From Coemansia sp. RSA 922 (taxonomy: Eukaryota; Kickxellomycota; Kickxellomycetes; Kickxellales; Kickxellaceae), in NCBI GenBank assembly GCA_027577415.1, contig JANBQS010000507.1, positions 1 through 16,344 of the forward strand: a stretch of DNA of 16,344 nt, given 5' to 3'. The position numbers and the translations under genes are program-made. The notes beneath the pieces were generated by a model. It made no database searches and was not told the origin of the DNA. It was given only the letters and a program-made list of their open reading frames with translations. Below are positions 7,501 through 16,344 of this stretch, in pieces. Positions within the stretch are counted from its first letter, which is position 1. Every line of letters begins with the position of its first letter.

Positions 7501-10500
7501 CTTGGTTGCCGGAGACCAGCGAAAGAGCCTCACCAAAGGCCTTCCACTCTCCCGTTAGCCAGTCCTCAAACAGCGCAGCACTCGCAGTTGGCTGCTCGGC
7601 TGCGGGGTGCGAAAAGCGCTCAGGACAGCGGTCGGCTGCTACCAGCGGATCATAGTCTACGACATGTGGGAGAGCTGGTAAAAGCACGTTGCCCAGGCTC
7701 TTACATAGAGGACACAAGTACTCCTTGCGGTGCAGGTTTTCAGGGTGGTTCCTGGTCGGCTGCTGCTGACGCTTGGCCTCAACGCCCTGGCAGTATTGCA
7801 TGAAGCACCGCGTATGCATCAAGTGTCCACAAGTACTAGCTGCCACTCCACGCTCGTGGTACAGCACTGGGAATCCCTTCAGGCCCGAGGGCGCGCCGTA
7901 GGCCCCCGCAGCCACCTTATTCGCCGTACCCAAGTGGTCAGACGTGCGAGACGGAGCGGAGCTCTTTGCCGAGGACATGGTCGACGCCTCGTCGGGGCTC
8001 TGCGGAACCACAGCGCTCGAGTCGGGAATGGCCGAATCAAGGCCGCCAGGTAGGCGGAGAATGTCGATTACGTGGGCAGCATCGGTCAGAGGCGCTGTGC
8101 GTACGGCGCGGCTAGCCTGTACCAGCGACAAAACGCCATAGGACTTTGCCCCGTCGCACTCTTCTTGACACACGATACACGATCCGCTGAGGGTGCTCCA
8201 TAGTGGTCGGTGAGCACGAGTCTTATCAGCGTCCTTGCCCTTCCCCTTATCCAAGGCGGCTGCCAAGGCTGCAGCTGCGTTGCTGGCATTGGCGTTATCG
8301 TCATCCGACAAGTCGTCGAATTCCTCGCCAAACTGGGAAAGAAAGTTCTGCTGCCTACTCGCAAAGTCGGCTAGGATCGCGGCCTGGCGAGCTCGCGCAG
8401 CCTGCTTCTTGCGCTCGGCAGCCTTGGTTTCCTCCATCGCCGACTTTAGCACGCGACTGCCCATCGGAGTCGCCTCCAAGTGGGCGTAGTAGTCGTCGAT
8501 GCAGCTGACTATGCGCGGGCCGCCCTCGCGGAAGAGCTTGTAGATGTAGTCCAGCTTGGGTTTCCACTGCTTCATCTCTGGCTTTAGTCCCAGCGTAAGC
8601 ACCAGGCCAAGCAGGTTCATGGGTGCACCGCGCCCAGACGGATACCCTTGCTCAAGGGCGTACCTCCACAGGCCGCCTCGGTCGCAGGGCTGTCCATTGC
8701 CAGGGTCAGCAAGATCCAACCCGCCAATCTCGCGTGCTACCGCGCCGCGACGGCCATCCTCAAGCGCCAAGACAATCAGCTGCAATGCCTCGTCCACCAT
8801 CGTCTCTGACAAAAGGTCGTTCGTCGTGTGAGTTGCGTGCAAGAGTGCGTAGAATAGAACTTGGCAGGCTAGCGGCGTGTGCAGAACCATGCCAACGCGC
8901 TGGAATGGACCAAACCGAATGTGCTCTAGCTTTGAGGGAATAAATGCTGGCACCTCGTCGACGTCGCCGCCATTCTTGCGCATTCGCTTCTTCAGCCGCT
9001 CCTTGAGCAGCTCCTCGACCTCTTCGCGCTGGTTGCGCGAGTAGTGGATAAAGTAGGGATCGACTTCGTCCAAGTAGTCGTCCTTGAGCTCGTAGAGTCC
9101 AAAGTCCATCACGCTGACAGGCGCGCGGTAGTCGGCCATCTGCTGCAAAAGGTTGTCAAACTCGGTGTGTTCTGCCAGGCGCTCGGGTATCTTTTTGGAC
9201 AGCTCCGAGTACGAGATTGGGCTGAGACACCCATGCACAATCTCACGGCGTGCGAGGTCTAGTGGATTCTTGCCCGTGGCAATATGCCGTTCAGATACGA
9301 TCACGATGAGCAAGTTCAGGAACTCCTCGACCATGTACTGCAAGTGAAACGGCTCGTAAACACGCGAGCCTAGCGGCCGACCGCTAAACCAGTCGTATAG
9401 GCCAAAGCGGTCCAGCAAAGTCATCAAAATGTGGTCCGTGTCGGGCCAAATACTCAGGAAAAACTGGATCATAACAATGTCCTGGTCGTACGTGTTCTCG
9501 CGCAGAGACACCTCGCGGTAGTGGTGCGACTGCATGCGGATGACATAGCCATTGCGCACCCACAGCCCTGCGCGGATCTGAGCCATGACTACGCATACTC
9601 GAATTGGATAGTCCAAGATCCGCAGCAGCTCGCGCTGAGCATGCGGAATGTCAGCCGCACTCATCGCATAGAGCCGCCCGGCTGGGTCTCCGCTGGTTCC
9701 AAGCCCAGAGGTTGCTCCCTCAAGCGCGCTGTCCAGGTGCGTGTCAAAGGCACTGAAGACCATGTCGCGGATGCTGGCGAACCCAAAGTCACGGGCGCGG
9801 TCGTCAGTAAGGTGCTTGACGTGCTGGCACAGTTCCGCCATGAACCAGTGCAGTGGGTGGTGGAAGCTGACGGGATTGGAAGACACGTCGTACTGGACCA
9901 CCTCGTAGAACTTTCCCCACAGCGTCGACAGCAAGTGCGTGGTAAATCCAATCTGTACAGAGTCGCTAATGTCGGGGCCCGAGTTCATGGTGTTGCCAAT
10001 GTTCAGCGGCAGGTAGTTGTTGTCTTGCGCGTTGCGGATAATGAACGAGCAGTTCTCCTCGGCCATCAGTAGCACCGTGTGGTGGAGCTTGCGCAGAGTG
10101 CCTCGCATTGCAAAGAACAGATCGCGCGCCGAAATCCCATAGCACTCGGCAAACTGTCGGCAGCTCTTAGCCACTTGCAGGGTAACGTTAAAGGCGTTGA
10201 CCCACGTGTCGGCCTCGAACTCCACGTGCTGCAGCACTGCGCGCCGATTCGGATTCATCCCCTGGAAAAGGCCAATAAACCCCACATATGTTGCCAGAAA
10301 GTTGTGCTTGCTGGACACCCAGTTGCGCACTTGCGGAGTGCCTGCCAGGTAGCGCATGTCGTGAAAGACGTGGAAGTAGCGGCGATTGCGGAACGAATCA
10401 GTGTCGCACAGTATCACGCCATGTCGCTGCAGAAACAAGGGGGTCGGCTGGACAAAGAAGCTCTTTAGTACGTCGAGGATGATGTACATAAAGCGGTGGT

Positions 10501-13105
10501 GGTCAACCAGCGACGCAGACAACGTTGGCGCCGTAAACAACTGCACCGAAAAGAGAAGCACAGAGTGCTCGGGTGCCCGATCCTGAATTAGGAAAGCGCG
10601 GGAGAGGCGTGGGTAGTTGCGAGCAAACGTCAGCGCAATCTTCATCTTGTACCGGCTGTCTAGCATCAGCGTCGCCATGTAAAGCTCGCGTAATCCGCTG
10701 CGCACTTCCTTCCATAGCTGCAGATCAAAAATAAGGAACCAATCGAGTCTTTGCTGTCCGCAGCCCCGCAGAACGCGCTGGATCCACTGGCGAGTGCTAA
10801 AGTCGCACGTCATATCTGGGTCCTGCTGCTCAGCCAGCTCTCGCATGTGACCATGGTTAGGAGCCTCGCTGGCGTACTCGGCATGTGTCATTACCGAGTG
10901 CGGAAACCCACCAGGCACCATCGAGTGCTGTGGGAAGCCCGAAGCTGCGCTGGGTGTCATAATGCGAGCAATAGACGAGCGAGCGGCATCCACTGCATCC
11001 ACTGCCGCCCCCATTGCTGCGTGGATGGTCGAGGGGACAATGCTGGCGTTGTTGCGCGCAGATGTCTCGGCTAGCCATAGACTAGGCGGCGAGCCCTCGA
11101 CTGATTGACCGCCACCGCCACCAAGCGGAGCATTGAAGCCACGTGGGCTCGCCCGCTCTTCGCCTTGCTGCCGAAGCATATCGTCGCTATCTGAGCGCCG
11201 CCGCCGCCGCCCACGCCCGCTCTGAGCATTATCATCGACAACGCCAGACAACGCACTGGCTACGCTACTAGTGCCCTGAATCGACGGCACATGAGGAGCA
11301 GACGGGTGTACTTGCTGGCTACCGCCAAAGCTCGACCGGTGTACGCCGTCGCCATACACAGAAGTCTCTGACGTATCGTGCGCGGCGCTGCTAGTGCCCT
11401 CGTAGTCGTTGTCTTCGGGTTCGTCGTACTCGTCTACATCCATAGCATCGTCGTCATCGCCATACTCACTATCAGCCAGTGCAAAGTTGTACTGCCGCTC
11501 CAGAATATCCGCAAGATGGCCGCTTCGGTAGGGTGCTACCCACCGCAAACAGAGCTGGTGGCTGATCTCGGCACGGATCTCGTTGTTGATCTTGCCATGG
11601 AACACCCTGGCTAGCGGTCGGAACTTGCAGCACGCCAGATCTCTCAGCCATATCAGCAGCGAAGCAGAAAGCTGCTCGCGAAACACATCACGCGCAGCGC
11701 GGATCGATACACTAAGCGAAACGTTTGTCATCGTCGTAGCAATGTCTATCAGCTCAGGGATGGAGGTGCTCACACGTAGGACATCGCGCCCGCTGGCATC
11801 TACCGTCTCGGCGATTCGCTTTGCCTCTGACATAGAGCAGCGAAGGGCCTCTATGCACTGGTCGATGACGTCTTGGAATGAGTGCACTTCGTCGTTCCAC
11901 AGTACTACCGCAAATTTTGTCTGCGGCTCATCGTCCCCCATGGCAAAGCTGGCGTTCCTGGCGTCCTCCATAATGGAGTTTTCGTCAAACTGGGGGTTGA
12001 GGTTTACTGGCGACGTGGCAAACGTCTCTAGAATAAACTCGAGGACTACGGCGATAGTCAGCTCAATTGAGCGTCTTACGCTGGAGGGGCACTCATTGTT
12101 GTTGTAGCCAGAGACAAATGGCGCGCCAGCCGACGATATGATGGGGTCAAGCCCTGCTTCCTCCAACTCATCGAGATTGCTGTGGTGGCGACACCTGAGA
12201 GGAATCTTCCAAGCCTCGGGATCACCACAGTCACAGCATCCGCCAGTGCCCGAGTTTACACTAAACGATGTGTCGTGGCCCGAATGGTCCGTCGCCTGGA
12301 AGCACCGAGTGCACAGTACGCAAGTGTCATCCATCGAGCAATTTCTACAGTTTTCATTACGCGATACTTGTTAGTAGGAGCGAGCTATACAAAAACAACC
12401 ACGCAATGTCACAGCTAAGAAACCTCATAAGCTCAAGAAGGAGCCGCGCTGTTTTGTTCACATGCACTTGCAATGCAGCTAGTAGCGCGCCCAAGCCACA
12501 CACAAAAACGCATGAACGGCCCTATCTGGATGTAGTGGGTTTTATCTCCTTTCTACCTTCTGCATAAGAGCATGTACAAGCATCGTGCAACAATATACAA
12601 CAAGGGGGGTCACTTGCAGTAAGAAGGAAAGACATGGCACTTACTTGCAGCGATAAACACCCTCGCCGCGCTTAAACACATGACCGCAGGGCTGGCCGCG
12701 CCGAACCTCCGTATACTCGATAGGAACTTCAAACTCGTCCTGCAGCTCCTCTCGCGGTGCCCCGCCAGTACGCTCGTCCAGAGGAACCAAGTCAGCAAGC
12801 CGGTTGTCCTTAGAGAGCAAGTACCACGACACCCGTTGCAGAATGTCCTTGCGTGCGGTTGGCGTCAGTATGTAGTCGTACTCCTTAGGCGCCTTATTTA
12901 GATACTCCTGTAGCTCTACCGAGTATGGCTGGTCAATAAAGCTCTCACTGGGCTGAGACCCAGCTGCCGCCCGGCCCAGGGCCTCTTCGATTTCCGGCGT
13001 CATTGGTGGTGGGGCTGAATTGATGTCTGTTCGGGTGCCGCCATGCCTCGTAGCGCCTGCCTCACTCGGAGCCGAGTCCATCGTGGATGGGTTAATATGC
13101 TCCAT
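4529..13105 (-). CDS. UBR1: UBR1-type E3 ubiquitin ligase (N-recognin of the N-degron pathway), two exons, 2758 residues
   Basis: Spliced CDS: exon 1 13105-12645, exon 2 12344-4529. The protein recognises destabilising N-termini and ubiquitinates the substrate with a Rad6-type E2, in cytosol and nucleus. Domains in order: a UBR box at about 138-208 (C140, C153, C156, C162, C165, H174, H177, C191, C193, C205), with acidic residues D159, D192 and D195 at the places that bind basic N-termini; a ClpS-like N-domain at about 295-392 (WNDE 303-306) for bulky hydrophobic N-termini; a disordered acidic/Ser-rich insert at about 445-655 with an RRRRR run (533-537) as candidate nuclear signal; the long helical UBR1 core; a helix before the RING; RING-H2 C1543, C1546, C1659, H1661, H1664, C1667, C1698, C1701; about 900 residues with a run of 19 acidic residues (2049-2067); and the C-terminal Cys-rich autoinhibitory (UAIN-type) domain from about 2625 (C2630-x2-C2633). 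Yeast Ubr1 is 1950 and human about 1750 residues, so this one is much enlarged. The start may be M1 or M9; M9 has the better context (A at -3). Confidence 0.96.
6605..6661 (-). repeat. GAN codon-repeat tract coding a run of 19 Asp/Glu in UBR1
   Basis: Nineteen consecutive GAN codons (a mixture of GAG, GAA, GAT and GAC) encode residues 2049-2067 of UBR1, flanked by RL and YEF. The mixed codons argue for an old, selected acidic tract rather than a fresh microsatellite expansion. It lies in the long linker between the RING and the C-terminal domain. Confidence 0.85.
12345..12644 (-). other. UBR1 intron splitting the UBR box
   Basis: Donor GTAAGT begins at 12644 after TGC AA, and the acceptor TGTAG ends at 12345. 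A perfect TACTAAC branch site lies at 12376-12370, about 25 nt before the acceptor. The join makes TGC AA|A AAT TGC (C-K-N-C), which restores the UBR-box cysteine spacing known in UBR1 proteins. Both exons sum to 8277 nt, a multiple of three. The 300-nt intron shows no open frame or RNA gene that I can support. Confidence 0.96.
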
Positions 13106-13339
13106 GAAATGTAGAAACAGAAAATAATAAGAATATAATAGCGTAGGCCCGTGAAGAAGACAAGTAATTGGCAGTCCGACTTGACAAAGTGCACAAAAGG
13201 GGAGGAGATTTTACAATCAAAGCAAGGCACGCGTGCCCTGTCTGACTGCAAGTGAATTCAGAAAATTGGCACTAGGCGGATATGGATCTATTGGGAGAAA
13301 CGGTACTGGTATCATAAAAAAAGAGACGTTGGCAGAGAG
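13106..13339 (-). other. Intergenic region: 3' end of the Medusa-type gene and promoter of UBR1
   Basis: Both flanking genes read on the minus strand, so this 234-base gap holds the downstream gene's promoter and the upstream gene's 3' untranslated part. No AATAAA was seen on the minus strand. A T-run follows the Medusa-type stop (about 13315-13322), and an AT-rich, pyrimidine-rich stretch (about 13112-13140) lies just before the UBR1 ATG. The one notable element is the ACGCGT palindrome annotated separately. Confidence 0.6.
13226..13237. promoter_or_regulatory. 12-bp palindrome with an ACGCGT (MluI cell-cycle box) core, upstream of UBR1
   Basis: GGCACGCGTGCC is a perfect palindrome centred on ACGCGT, the core bound by MBF-type (Mbp1/APSES) factors in yeasts. 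It lies 121 bp upstream of the UBR1 start codon, in the 234-base gap to the Medusa-type gene. Binding and cell-cycle control are inference; the palindrome itself is seen directly. Confidence 0.4.
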
Positions 13340-16111
13340 CTAGATACCATGACTGTCATCTAGGAGGTACATATCGGCATCTTGGCTTTGGTCCGAGCAC
13401 TGCAATAGCTTCATAAGCATCAACGTGAAATCGCTGTCGGCCGCCCCAGGACACAGAGTGGCGGCGTCTTCAACTGCCGGACCCAGATCCCTTGCTGCGG
13501 CTGCGGCTGCATTAGCCGCACCGAATCCACTCAGCTCAAGGTTTGCAAACTGGGCCTGCTGCTCCAAAATGAGTGGAATCGATGGCGAGGCCGCGTCAAG
13601 GTCATAGGGCTTGTCATATCCGAATTCGCTGTTACTGCTGTTGCTGCTGTCGCTACTTGCCCTGTGCCGATCGCTTCTCTGTGTGCTGTAAGGCGCATGC
13701 TGAGCTGTCCGCTTGGTGCTTGGACCACGCACCACCCGCTGTTGCTGGCGCGGCTTATGCGCACTGCTGGTTAGCAAGAGACCTACACTAGTCTCTGAAC
13801 TGTCCTCGGACGTGGGCTGTACGAAATTGGGCGATGACAGCTCATAGCCGGTGGGCATTTGCCTTAGAATGGATGTGGGCGTAATGGACGACAGGTGCGC
13901 ATCAGTAAACGGCACAGGGTTGTCGACGACCATTCCGGCAAAGTCGAACTGGGTCGTTGATGACTGCAGTGGTTTTCTTGGGTCCACGTGCCGATGATGG
14001 TCACTTAATCCCTCACAGCCAGACACTGTCGTTGATCGCGAGATTCCGCGCTGGATATTGCCAAGCATCAGAAGCTGGTTGCAGTCGCCAGCCGGCACCG
14101 ACAACGACATGGCGGCCGAAGAACTTGCCCCGCTGGAGTGGTCATGCTGGGCGCTCATAGCCGCGCCAAAGTCAAAGTTCATGCCCATGTCCATATCCAT
14201 GTCCATGCCGACTCCTGAGCTGCCGAGCGCGGCAGACGATGCGGGAAACTCAAGGGCGCCAAAGTTTGAGGCATTCTGCGACCGCTGAGTCTCGAGCATT
14301 GCTGCGAGCTTGGCTGACGAGGACACGTAAGGCAGGGGCGCCGAAGCTGGTATGTGCGTGTGCTGAGGGTATAGCTTCTCGGCGCTCTTGTCGCTACTAA
14401 CATCGATCTTGCTACCAGCTGCGGCTGCGGCGGCGGCGGCCACAATGGCGGCAGAGGCCGACGAACTGCCCAGCATGCTAGCTGATGTCTGACACGGCGA
14501 GAACGTCGCCATGCCGCCTGCAAGCTGCGTGAAACTAGCTGTGCGAGAGGTTGGATACGCGTCGAGCGTGATGCTCGCCGTGCTGCTATAGCTTGCAGTG
14601 TACTTGCCGATGATCTTCTTTAGAGCCAGTGGCAAGATGCGCCACGGGAAGACCTTGACGTCCTTCTCGATGTTCCTGGGCTTTGGATTCGGGAACGACA
14701 TAATGAGCTTGAAAAACTCGGCCGAGTCGGCCTTGCACTTGCTCACTGTCAGTGGACGAAAGCCCTCGAGGTTGCGGCGAATGCGATTCTTTTCCTCCAC
14801 CGTAAACCGCACTGCTATCAGCGACTCTAGCAGGTGTATGCAGTCGACGCTGGTGACGAAAAAGTCTTGTTTCTCCTCCCAGTAGATGCAAGACACGACG
14901 ATGCTGTTGGGCACACGATCGGCTGCTGGCACTGCCTTGAACGTGCAAAAGATGTTGTTGTTTTCATGCCGCCTCCAAAACTGGACGAGGCGGCGACGGC
15001 ACTCGCGCTCTTCGAGAGTCCTATGTTTGTGAAACGGCAACAGGTAAATGCAGGTAGCATCTATTGATTAGCGTGAGTATGTGGAATGGTGTCGCAATAG
15101 GATGTCACAAATAGGCGCAAACAGCGCCCATCGCTACCCCGCTCCCCGCCATTATGTTCAGAAACATTGGAGAAGCGTTGAACGCGGGGTAGCGAGCTTG
15201 CTAATAGCAGTGCACTCCACACAGTCCTCCCGGCTGCCGTATTGCGGGCTAGTCAAGTAGGCTATTTTGCGCCATGTTGTTTAGGCTAGCGAAGGGCATC
15301 AATGCATAGCTAGCAGCAGAGGAAGTGATATGCCCAGCAAAGTAAGCGTACAATGGTCATGACAAGGAAATCAGAGATGGCGGATACGTTACCAATCAAT
15401 CATCATCGAGTCCAGGTTGTTCTCGAACATCAGGTTGGCCTTGTTCAGCAGGGACGCATAAGAGTTGTAGCCCATGAGCGGCATACTCCCCATCGACGAG
15501 AGGCCTTGGTAAGGAGCTGATGATCTGACTGATCCGACTCCGCCAACTGAATAGTTGTGAGCAGGCGATGACGAGCTGTTGGTCCGAGCGCTCATCGAGG
15601 AGCTGGCAAACGAAGATGCATCCGAAAGACCCAAGGCTTCTAACATATGGCCTCCGCTGCCGGTGCTACCTGGAACCGAGTGACCAACCCCAGCCGAGTA
15701 AGAAAAGTTGGAGCGGCCAGTGTCGTGGCCACCACCTAGGATATAGTCAGAGAACTGGAGGTCGGCAGCGGTCAGCGCGTTGCTGGGTGCAAAAGTGCGA
15801 CGACTGGGCAATGAGGTGCTATCGGGGTGCCCCGGGCCCATGCTGAGCGCCTCTCCGAGCCCAAAGGCACCCGGGTGGCCAAACAGGTTCTGCTCACTTA
15901 AAACAGAGTCTCTTGCGTTGGGTAAGAGGTCGGCTTTGAAAGGAAGGAGATCCACTCTGGCAGAGCCTTCGATATTGCCGAAATGAGTCAAGTAGCCCGG
16001 TGGGAGCTGTTGTGACGACGGCGACGATATTTGTAGCTTTGGTCTCTGATGTTTAGGTTGCGCTTGGTCCAAGGTGGCGGCTGGATTGCTGATTACGAGC
16101 GGCGACAGCAT
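13340..16111 (-). CDS. medA: Medusa (MedA)-family developmental regulator, at least two exons, about 799 residues
   Basis: Spliced CDS: exon 1 16111-15393, exon 2 15020-13340. Medusa proteins are fungal nuclear regulators needed for conidiophore and developmental-structure formation, adhesion or mating in Aspergillus, Magnaporthe and Ustilago relatives. Residues about 222-388 form the conserved family domain (as I recall, catalogued as DUF7082): KANLMFENNLDSM, W240-TLEERECRRRLVQFWRR, PNSIVVSCIYWEEK, FVTSVDCIHLLESL, RFTVEEKNRIRRNLEGFRPLTVS, FPNPKPRNIEKDVKVFPW and KKIIGKYTASYSS. The N-terminal 220 residues and the C-terminal 410 are low-complexity and Ser/Ala-rich, with an Ala8 run (434-441), a Met-Asp repeat (512-520) and a C-terminal hydrophobic/acidic segment (about 769-796). 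ATG 16111 is the first in frame and has A at -3, but a branch site and acceptor just upstream suggest another exon, so the N-terminus may be longer. Family assignment is firm; the role in this organism is inferred. Confidence 0.9.
14182..14206 (-). repeat. Hexanucleotide repeat coding a Met-Asp run in the Medusa-type protein
   Basis: About four imperfect units of ATGGAC/ATGGAT on the minus strand encode alternating Met and Asp at about residues 512-520, ending in GM. The motif is in a disordered part of the protein. Units differ at third positions, so it is not a freshly expanded repeat. Confidence 0.75.
14417..14440 (-). repeat. GCN repeat coding an Ala8 run in the Medusa-type protein
   Basis: Eight consecutive GCN codons of mixed type (GCC, GCT, GCG, GCA) encode residues 434-441, just after the conserved domain. 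This is common low-complexity coding sequence in fungal regulators. Confidence 0.8.
15021..15392 (-). other. Intron splitting the Medusa domain
   Basis: Donor GTAACG begins at 15392 after GAT TG, and the acceptor ACATAG ends at 15021. Splicing makes TG|G ACT, giving DSMMIDW-TLEEREC, which matches the family pattern of a tryptophan followed by a short acidic linker and RRRLVQFW. The exon total is a multiple of three. A branch candidate GCTAATC lies at 15072-15066, about 46 nt before the acceptor. An earlier acceptor (AATAG near 15062) would create TGA at the junction and is excluded. At 372 nt it is the longest intron in the window and holds an inverted repeat. Confidence 0.92.
15131..15195. 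repeat. 12-bp perfect inverted repeat inside the Medusa-gene intron
   Basis: TCGCTACCCCGC (15131-15142) and GCGGGGTAGCGA (15184-15195) are exact reverse complements separated by 41 bases. An inner GTTCA/TGAAC pair could add five base pairs, so the transcript could fold as a stem with an internal loop. No target-site duplication flanks it, so a mobile-element origin is not supported. Confidence 0.75.
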
Positions 16112-16344
16112 TATATGCAATAAGGTGGGAGCTGCCGAACCTAAGGTGCCAATATGCTAGGTAAAACTATGCGCAACGTGTTAGTTCGATATCTAGTAAT
16201 TTATCAAAAGCAACACTGCTCAAGTACAGCAGAATAGGCGAATTAAGTATAAAAAAAATAGAAGGAAGATATTAACCAGCTCTGAAATTGGCTATCAAGG
16301 GGCGTTGCGCTTGTTGGTGTACTTTAAAGATGCCAGTAGGGTAT
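16112..16344 (-). other. 5' region of the Medusa-type gene with a probable upstream intron
   Basis: Reading the minus strand, AACTAAC (16186-16180) is a good branch site, followed about 24 nt later by the acceptor CCTAG ending at 16157. From 16156 the frame is open into the annotated start (HIGTLGSAAPTLLHI-M) with an in-frame stop exactly at the acceptor TAG. No consensus donor (GTAAGT or GTATGT) is seen in the rest of the window, so the upstream exon, coding or untranslated, probably lies beyond position 16344. A T-run at about 16250-16258 and a CCAAT (minus, near 16290) are also present. Confidence 0.5.

Noticed and set aside
9431..10072. A 213-codon open frame on the + strand opposite UBR1
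   Set aside because: It lies wholly antisense to conserved UBR1 core coding sequence, has no recognisable domain, and arises from codon bias on the opposite strand.
11583..12107. A 174-codon + strand frame opposite the UBR1 ClpS-like region
   Set aside because: It is antisense to a recognised domain and has no domain of its own.
15021..15040. Start of the Medusa exon 2 protein at a TTG at 15040
   Set aside because: It lies inside the intron; the family alignment and acceptor at 15021 show the exon starts at 15020 after splicing from 15393.
15131..15195. Miniature transposable element defined by the 12-bp inverted repeat
   Set aside because: No target-site duplication at the edges, the whole unit is only 65 bases, and no second copy occurs in the window.
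15021..15392. Intronic box C/D snoRNA in the Medusa intron
   Set aside because: Isolated TGATG and CTGA strings occur on the transcribed strand but not in the right order, spacing or with a terminal stem.
1..16344. tRNA, rRNA, CRISPR array, transposase, phage or toxin genes
   Set aside because: None was seen on either strand; all long frames are explained by six eukaryotic genes or their shadows, counting the partial one (five complete or near-complete and one 5'-partial exon set within one of these loci).

Overview
The window looks like nuclear DNA from a filamentous or early-diverging (non-yeast) fungus. Genes are dense and carry few introns. The introns have GT...AG ends and ACTAAC-type branch sites about 25 nt before the acceptor, and there are pyrimidine-rich tracts before start codons. 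A complex I subunit gene excludes budding yeasts and fission yeast. A Medusa-type developmental regulator, a UBR1 with the fungal/animal layout and a single-copy mitochondrial ferrochelatase all fit a fungus. I lean to Kickxellomycotina-like early-diverging fungi because of the gene style, but the sequence alone does not prove it.

Layout, left to right. (1) 1-507, + strand: the 3' part of a complex I NDUFA5-type subunit, with one intron. (2) 568-2922, - strand: a single-exon type II membrane M28 metallopeptidase of the glutamate carboxypeptidase II / transferrin-receptor superfamily (Vps70-like), convergent with gene 1. (3) 2923-3256: a divergent promoter. (4) 3257-4429, + strand: mitochondrial ferrochelatase (HEM15), convergent with gene 5. 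(5) 4529-13105, - strand: a very large UBR1 N-degron E3 ligase of 2758 residues after splicing, with its UBR box split by a 300-nt intron. (6) 13340-16111, - strand: a MedA/Medusa-family developmental regulator of about 799 residues, with its conserved domain split by a 372-nt intron, and probably a further 5' intron or exon running towards or past the window edge.

The genes do not form a pathway. Two act in mitochondria (complex I assembly/structure and the last step of haem synthesis), one is a membrane peptidase probably in the secretory/vacuolar route, one is a cytosolic/nuclear protein-degradation enzyme and one is a nuclear regulator. The useful work here is gene structure: the two large genes on the right are each split through their most diagnostic domain, so a call based only on open frames would lose the first UBR zinc ligands and cut the Medusa domain. 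I found no mobile element, CRISPR array, tRNA or rRNA, and nothing that amounts to a new multi-gene system.
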